Made by a program: the position numbers and the translations under genes. Of a DNA stretch of 9,134 bases, positions 5,586 to 9,134 are shown one piece after another. The notes below the pieces were generated by a model that saw only the letters and a program-made list of their open reading frames with translations, was not told the DNA's origin and ran no database searches. Location of the stretch: NCBI GenBank assembly GCA_937959145.1, contig CALGMC010000180.1, positions 1-9,134 of the forward strand, written 5' to 3'. This stretch comes from an uncultured Chlorobiales bacterium (GTDB lineage: Bacteria > Bacteroidota > Chlorobiia > Chlorobiales > Thermochlorobacteraceae). How positions within the stretch are numbered: the stretch's first letter is position 1; the number at the start of each line of letters is the position of its first letter.

Positions 5586-7265
5586 ATGGCAATCGACACG
5601 CATCTTGCAACAGACTTCGAGAAACTCGAAGCCGATTTTCAACGATGGCTCGAGAAAAATCGCGCGACGAAAGAACTTCCCGCCAAGTATGAAAATTTGA
5701 GTTGGGAAAAAATTAAACCCCTCTACACGCCGCTCGACACGGCACACATCGACTACAACACCGAAATTGGAAACAGCGGCGAATTTCCTTACACGCGCTC
5801 GATTCACAACAATCTTTATCGAGGCAAACTTTGGACGATGCGGCTGTTTGCAGGCTTCGCAACGCCCGAAGAAACGAACCAACGCTATAAGTTTCTCTTG
5901 GAGCGCGGGCAAACAGGGCTTTCGGTCGCCTTTGATTTGCCCGCCTTGATGGGCTGGGATTGCGACGCACCGCTGGCGGCAGGTGAGGTCGGCGTGTGTG
6001 GCGTTTCGGTTTCTTCGCTTGCCGATATGGAAGTGATTTTTGATGGAATCAATTTGGAGCAAGTTTCAACTTCAATGACCATCAACTCAACGGCGATGAT
6101 TGCGCTCGCTTACTTTGCCGCTGTCGCGCAAAAGCAAGGGTGCAATCTGAAAAACGTGCGCGGCACGATTCAAAACGACATTCTCAAAGAATACATCGCC
6201 CAAAAAGAATACATCTTTCCGCCGAAGCCGTCAATGCGCATTGTTACCGATATGTTCGCCTACTGCGCCAAAGAAACGCCGAAGTTCAATCCGATTTCTG
6301 TTTCAGGCTATCACATCAGAGAAGCAGGCTCAACGGCAGTTCAAGAACTTGCCTTCACGCTTGCCGACGGATTTGCATATCTCGAGCATGCAATCAATGC
6401 AGGACTTGACGTCGACGACATTGCGCCGCGCATTTCGTTCTTCTTCAATTCTCACAACGATTTCTTCGAAGAAATTGCCAAGTTCAGAGCGGCGCGAAAA
6501 ATTTGGGCGAAGCGACTGCGTTACAAATACGGCGCAAAAGACGAACGCTCGTGGCAACTGCGATTCCACACGCAAACCGCAGGTTGTACGCTCACCGTCC
6601 AACAGCCTGAAAACAACATTGTGCGCGTCGCGCTTCAAGCCCTTGCGGCAGTGCTGGGCGGCACGCAATCGCTCCACACCAACTCAATGGACGAAGCCCT
6701 CGCGCTTCCATCGGATAAAGCCGTGCGCATTGCGCTTCGCACACAGCAAATTATCGCTTACGAAACGGGCGTAATCAACACCGTCGACCCGCTCGGCGGC
6801 AGTTATTATGTCGAAGCCCTCACCGAAAAAATGGAGCAAGAAGCCGAAAAGTATTTTGAAACCATTGATAAACTCGGCGGTGTCATTGAAGCCATTGAAC
6901 AAGGCTACATGCAAAAAGAAATTGCCAACGCCGCCTATAAATATCAGCAAGAACTCGACCGCAAAGAGCGAATCATCGTTGGCGTCAATGACTTCATTGA
7001 GAAAGATGAAAAAATCGATATTCCAATTTTGCAAATCACCAAAGAAGCCGAAGAGCGTCAAATCAAGCGGTTGAGAGAAGTCAAAGCCGCGCGCAATGAT
7101 GGAGAAGTGAAAGCCTCGCTGGAAGCGATTGCAAAAGCCTCGCGCGACGGCGCAAACCTCATGCCGCCGCTTATTGAAGCCGCTCATCGTTATGTAACGC
7201 TCGGCGAAATTTGCGATGTCTTGCGACAAGAGTTTGGCATATATGAAGAAACGCCCGTGTTTTGA
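5586..7265 (+). CDS. icmA: B12-dependent acyl-CoA mutase large subunit, isobutyryl-CoA mutase type (559 aa)
   Basis: This is the catalytic TIM-barrel subunit of the methylmalonyl-CoA mutase family, which rearranges acyl-CoA carbon skeletons by a radical route using adenosylcobalamin. Family blocks are continuous: YTRSIHNNLYRGKLWTMR (69-86), GLSVAFDLPALMGWDCD (111-127), GTIQNDILKEY (193-203), SMRIVTDMFAY (216-226), SGYHIREAG (240-248; catalytic Tyr242, His243), LRFHTQTAGCTLT (325-337) and GGTQSLHTNSMDEALALP (358-375). By alignment with P. shermanii MCM, the residues that hold the methylmalonyl carboxylate (Tyr89, Arg207) are Phe88 and Gln206 here. This is the pair known from isobutyryl-CoA mutase (Phe80/Gln198 in Streptomyces IcmA), whose large subunit is of similar length (566 aa). 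The protein ends after the linker and lacks the C-terminal cobalamin-binding DxHxxG domain, so it needs a separate small subunit, not in this window. ATG at 5586 has no Shine-Dalgarno. Automatic pipelines would likely label it methylmalonyl-CoA mutase; family is certain, substrate moderately so. Confidence 0.9.
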   Translation: MAIDTHLATDFEKLEADFQRWLEKNRATKELPAKYENLSWEKIKPLYTPLDTAHIDYNTEIGNSGEFPYTRSIHNNLYRGKLWTMRLFAGFATPEETNQRYKFLLERGQTGLSVAFDLPALMGWDCDAPLAAGEVGVCGVSVSSLADMEVIFDGINLEQVSTSMTINSTAMIALAYFAAVAQKQGCNLKNVRGTIQNDILKEYIAQKEYIFPPKPSMRIVTDMFAYCAKETPKFNPISVSGYHIREAGSTAVQELAFTLADGFAYLEHAINAGLDVDDIAPRISFFFNSHNDFFEEIAKFRAARKIWAKRLRYKYGAKDERSWQLRFHTQTAGCTLTVQQPENNIVRVALQALAAVLGGTQSLHTNSMDEALALPSDKAVRIALRTQQIIAYETGVINTVDPLGGSYYVEALTEKMEQEAEKYFETIDKLGGVIEAIEQGYMQKEIANAAYKYQQELDRKERIIVGVNDFIEKDEKIDIPILQITKEAEERQIKRLREVKAARNDGEVKASLEAIAKASRDGANLMPPLIEAAHRYVTLGEICDVLRQEFGIYEETPVF

Positions 7266-7273
7266 TTATCTTC

Positions 7274-7299
7274 AAAGGGACTGCAAACAGTCCCTTTTT
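7274..7299 (+). terminator. Perfect hairpin terminator after the acyl-CoA mutase gene
   Basis: AAAGGGACTG (7274-7283) and CAGTCCCTTT (7288-7297) form a perfect 10-bp stem with a CAAA tetraloop, followed by two further T (five T in a row, 7295-7299). It begins 8 bases after the mutase TGA, where a factor-independent terminator is expected. Only 14 bases separate it from the next ATG, so it could also act as an attenuator or an RNA-end-protecting stem for the M16-moxR transcript. Confidence 0.85.
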
Positions 7300-7313
7300 C
7301 ACTTCAACAAATT

Positions 7314-8678
7314 ATGAGCACACTCGATCGTCGCATTGCGCCCATCAATCCTGAACCCATTCATGCCTCGTTTCCTGATACCGTTGAGCACACGCTTTCA
7401 AACGGCTTGAAGGTAATGCTTTATGAACAGCACGATGTGCCGGTGGTAAATGTGCGCCTTTACATTCGTGCAGGTTCGGTTTTAGATGGAAAGACACTGA
7501 AAGCGTCGTCGTTTGTCTTCGCGCTACTTCAACAAGGAACGCACAAGCGCACGGCAAAGGAAATCGCTGATGAAATTGAATTTCTGGGTGCAGAACTCAC
7601 CGCATCAAGTTCGATTGATTTTGGAAGCGTTTCGCTGACGGTGATGCGTAAGCATTTGGAAAAAGGTTTGGAGATTCTTTCAGATGTGGTGTTGAATCCC
7701 GCATTTTTGGAAAGTGAGATTGAGTTTGTGCGTCAGCAGAGTTTAAGTCGGTTGCAATTTTCAAAAGCCGATGCGACGCGGCTCTCGTCGGAAGCCTTCA
7801 ATCGGTTGATATATGCGCCGCACCCTTACGGCAATCCGTCGCTTGGTACGGTTGAATCGCTGAAAGCTCTCACAAGGGAGCAGTTGATTGAATTTTATCA
7901 CAAGCATTTTCTTGCTAATCGTGCATTTATCACGGTGGCGGGTGATGTTGAGGCGGCTACGATGCTGTCGCTGTCGGAAAAGTATTTTGGTGCGTGGGCG
8001 TCGCACGAAGTAGAAGAGCCGCTTTATGAACTGCCCCAGAGGCGTGCACAAAATGAAGTTCGGCTCGTGAAAAAAGACGGCGCGGTGCAATCAGTTTTGA
8101 ACATCGGGCATCTCTCGATTGCGCGTAACGATGAGGCGTTCATTCCGCTCTATGTGGGCAATATGATTTTGGGCGGATATTTCGGCTCGCGGCTCAACAT
8201 GAACTTGCGCGAAAAGCAAGGCTTCACTTACGGAATCCGCAGCGGCTTCGACGCGCTTCGACTCGCAGGCGATTTTAACATTTCAACGCAAGTTCGAAAC
8301 GAAGTAACCGGAGAAGCCATTGAGCAAATTCTCTTTGAAGTCAATCGCCTGTTGCAAGAGGGCGTGAGCGAAAAAGAATTGACCGCAGCGAAGCGATACA
8401 TTACGGGAAATTTCGTCATTCAAAATGAAACTGCGTCCTCAATCGCTGTTCGTCTTGCCAATGTAGAACTCTATGGATTGCCAAAATCTTACTACAACAC
8501 TTACATTGACACCATCAATGCGCTTGGGCGTCAGCAAATTCTTGACGCACTAACAAAACATCTTCACACGGAATCGTTTGTATTTGTGATTGCGGGCGAT
8601 GCAAGCCAAGTGAGCCAACAAGTGGAACGCTTTGGCGGGCTTTCCGTTGAAGATGCAGAAGGAAACATCATTACTTAA
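7314..8678 (+). CDS. M16 peptidase-like protein lacking the zinc motif (454 aa)
   Basis: This is a two-domain M16B (mitochondrial processing peptidase/pitrilysin-like) protein. Domain 1 (about 24-225): TLSNGLKVMLYEQHDVPVV, RAGSVLDG (52-59), TAKEIADEIEFLGAEL, then HPYGNPSLGTVESL (170-183). Domain 2 (about 245-440): GNMILGGYFGSRLNMNLR (282-299) and REKQGFTYG (299-307), which keeps the Arg299/Tyr306 pair used for substrate binding by B-type subunits. The zinc-binding HxxEH motif should fall at 66-70, aligned through GTHKRT, but reads SFVFA, so both His and the Glu are absent and the protein cannot hydrolyse peptides alone. In known bacterial heterodimers such a subunit partners with an HxxEH-bearing one, usually encoded next door; none is adjacent here. 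No signal peptide is evident (MSTLDRRIAPINPEP), suggesting a cytoplasmic location. It follows a terminator by 14 bases and leads directly into moxR, 6 bases after its stop. Confidence 0.88.
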   Translation: MSTLDRRIAPINPEPIHASFPDTVEHTLSNGLKVMLYEQHDVPVVNVRLYIRAGSVLDGKTLKASSFVFALLQQGTHKRTAKEIADEIEFLGAELTASSSIDFGSVSLTVMRKHLEKGLEILSDVVLNPAFLESEIEFVRQQSLSRLQFSKADATRLSSEAFNRLIYAPHPYGNPSLGTVESLKALTREQLIEFYHKHFLANRAFITVAGDVEAATMLSLSEKYFGAWASHEVEEPLYELPQRRAQNEVRLVKKDGAVQSVLNIGHLSIARNDEAFIPLYVGNMILGGYFGSRLNMNLREKQGFTYGIRSGFDALRLAGDFNISTQVRNEVTGEAIEQILFEVNRLLQEGVSEKELTAAKRYITGNFVIQNETASSIAVRLANVELYGLPKSYYNTYIDTINALGRQQILDALTKHLHTESFVFVIAGDASQVSQQVERFGGLSVEDAEGNIIT

Positions 8679-8684
8679 ACTTTT

Positions 8685-9134
8685 ATGTCAGTCGCCGCTT
8701 CAACTGAATTACACCTCGCTGAACAACTTTCCGACGACTTCAAGTCGCTTAAAGCCGAAATGCACAAAGTCATCATCGGTCAAGACGACATCATCGAGCA
8801 ACTTGTCATGACGGTGCTGGCGCGCGGACACTGCTTGATGGTCGGCGTGCCCGGTCTTGCAAAAACATTGCTCGTCTCGACTTTGGCAAAGGTCTTAGAT
8901 TTGCAATTCAATCGAATTCAATTCACGCCCGACCTTATGCCCTCCGACATCACAGGCACGGAAATTCTCGAAGAAGACCATGAAACCAAGCGCAAGTTTT
9001 TCAAGTTTATTCAAGGCGCGATTTTTGCCAACATCGTGCTTGCCGATGAAATCAACCGCACGCCGCCGAAAACCCAATCCGCCTTGCTCGAAGCGATGCA
9101 AGAATTTTCTGTAACGCAAGCAGGGAATACTTAT
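8685..9134 (+). CDS. MoxR-family AAA+ ATPase, 3'-truncated (first 150 aa)
   Basis: The frame is open from ATG at 8685 to the window edge. Residues 1-25 are a helical lead-in, then the MoxR start motif HKVIIGQDDIIEQLVMTVLA (27-46), Walker A GVPGLAKT (54-61), the RIQFTPDLMPSDITGTEIL block (78-95), FVxGAIFAN-like FIQGAIFANIVLADEINR (108-125) with Walker B Asp121-Glu122, and RTPPKTQSALLEAMQE (125-140). These are diagnostic of MoxR/RavA-type AAA+ proteins (full length about 320-340), which act as cytoplasmic ATP-driven chaperones and often work with DUF58 and von Willebrand A-domain proteins encoded downstream; that region is outside the window. The ATG lies 6 bases after the M16-like stop, so the two are very likely co-transcribed. 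No Shine-Dalgarno is seen close to the start. The family call is secure, the specific partner unknown. Confidence 0.93.
   Translation, partial: MSVAASTELHLAEQLSDDFKSLKAEMHKVIIGQDDIIEQLVMTVLARGHCLMVGVPGLAKTLLVSTLAKVLDLQFNRIQFTPDLMPSDITGTEILEEDHETKRKFFKFIQGAIFANIVLADEINRTPPKTQSALLEAMQEFSVTQAGNTY

Noticed and set aside
5459..5599. Upstream extension of the DUF2887 gene to an ATG at 5599, adding 47 residues
   Set aside because: The extension runs through the AT-rich direct repeats and overlaps the mutase start; family proteins begin at the MxTDKL motif encoded from 5458.
5580..7229. Long minus-strand open frames (160 and 181 codons) opposite the acyl-CoA mutase gene
   Set aside because: They are antisense shadows of a gene whose protein matches its family along its whole length; their translations show no recognisable domain.
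5586..7265. Truncation of the mutase by a frameshift, explaining the missing B12 domain
   Set aside because: The protein ends cleanly, a terminator begins 8 bases later, and two-subunit mutases normally end here.

Overview
The window looks like chromosomal DNA of a bacterium from the Bacteroidota/Chlorobiota side of the tree, possibly a Chloroherpeton-like lineage. The grounds are indirect. None of the seven complete or 5'-complete genes has a Shine-Dalgarno sequence at its main start, which is typical of Bacteroidota relatives. The mix of a PpiD-type chaperone with repeated parvulin modules, an RMDN-like TPR protein, a DUF2887 nuclease-like protein, a B12-dependent acyl-CoA mutase, an M16 peptidase-like protein and a MoxR ATPase also fits. 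The genus is an inference. Coding density is high, the largest gap is about 140 bases, and no RNA gene, IS element, prophage or CRISPR array was seen.

Layout, left to right. The 3' part of aroQ (type II 3-dehydroquinase, shikimate pathway) runs in from the left edge and meets, tail to tail, an exported RMDN-like TPR protein on the minus strand. Upstream of that on the same strand is a 701-residue membrane-anchored PpiD/SurA-type peptidyl-prolyl isomerase, followed by a hairpin terminator. A divergent intergenic region of 135 bases separates ppiD from a plus-strand membrane glycosyltransferase with the QxxRW signature of processive GT2 enzymes. The glycosyltransferase converges on a minus-strand DUF2887 protein (Rpn/PD-(D/E)XK nuclease-like). 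That gene diverges across 127 bases, which contain a 12-base direct repeat, from a coenzyme-B12 acyl-CoA mutase large subunit. A perfect 10-bp hairpin terminator follows the mutase. Then come an M16 peptidase-like protein that lacks the zinc-binding motif and, 6 bases later, the start of a MoxR-family AAA+ ATPase cut by the right edge.

Working together: M16-like and moxR are probably co-transcribed. PpiD and the TPR protein both act at or beyond the inner membrane, but the hairpin between them suggests partly separate transcription. The rest is a patchwork of unrelated housekeeping or accessory genes rather than one pathway or defence island.

Most notable points: (1) inside the DUF2887 gene, an in-frame ATG at 4909 on the minus strand is preceded by GGAGG at ideal spacing, the only good Shine-Dalgarno found at a candidate start. 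It would make a 93-residue C-terminal protein, recalling the intragenic antitoxins reported for Rpn nucleases. (2) The acyl-CoA mutase would normally be called methylmalonyl-CoA mutase, but carries the Phe/Gln substrate-pocket pair of isobutyryl-CoA mutase. (3) The M16 protein is a zinc-less B-type subunit with no catalytic partner beside it. (4) The TPR protein carries a block resembling the eukaryotic RMDN family.
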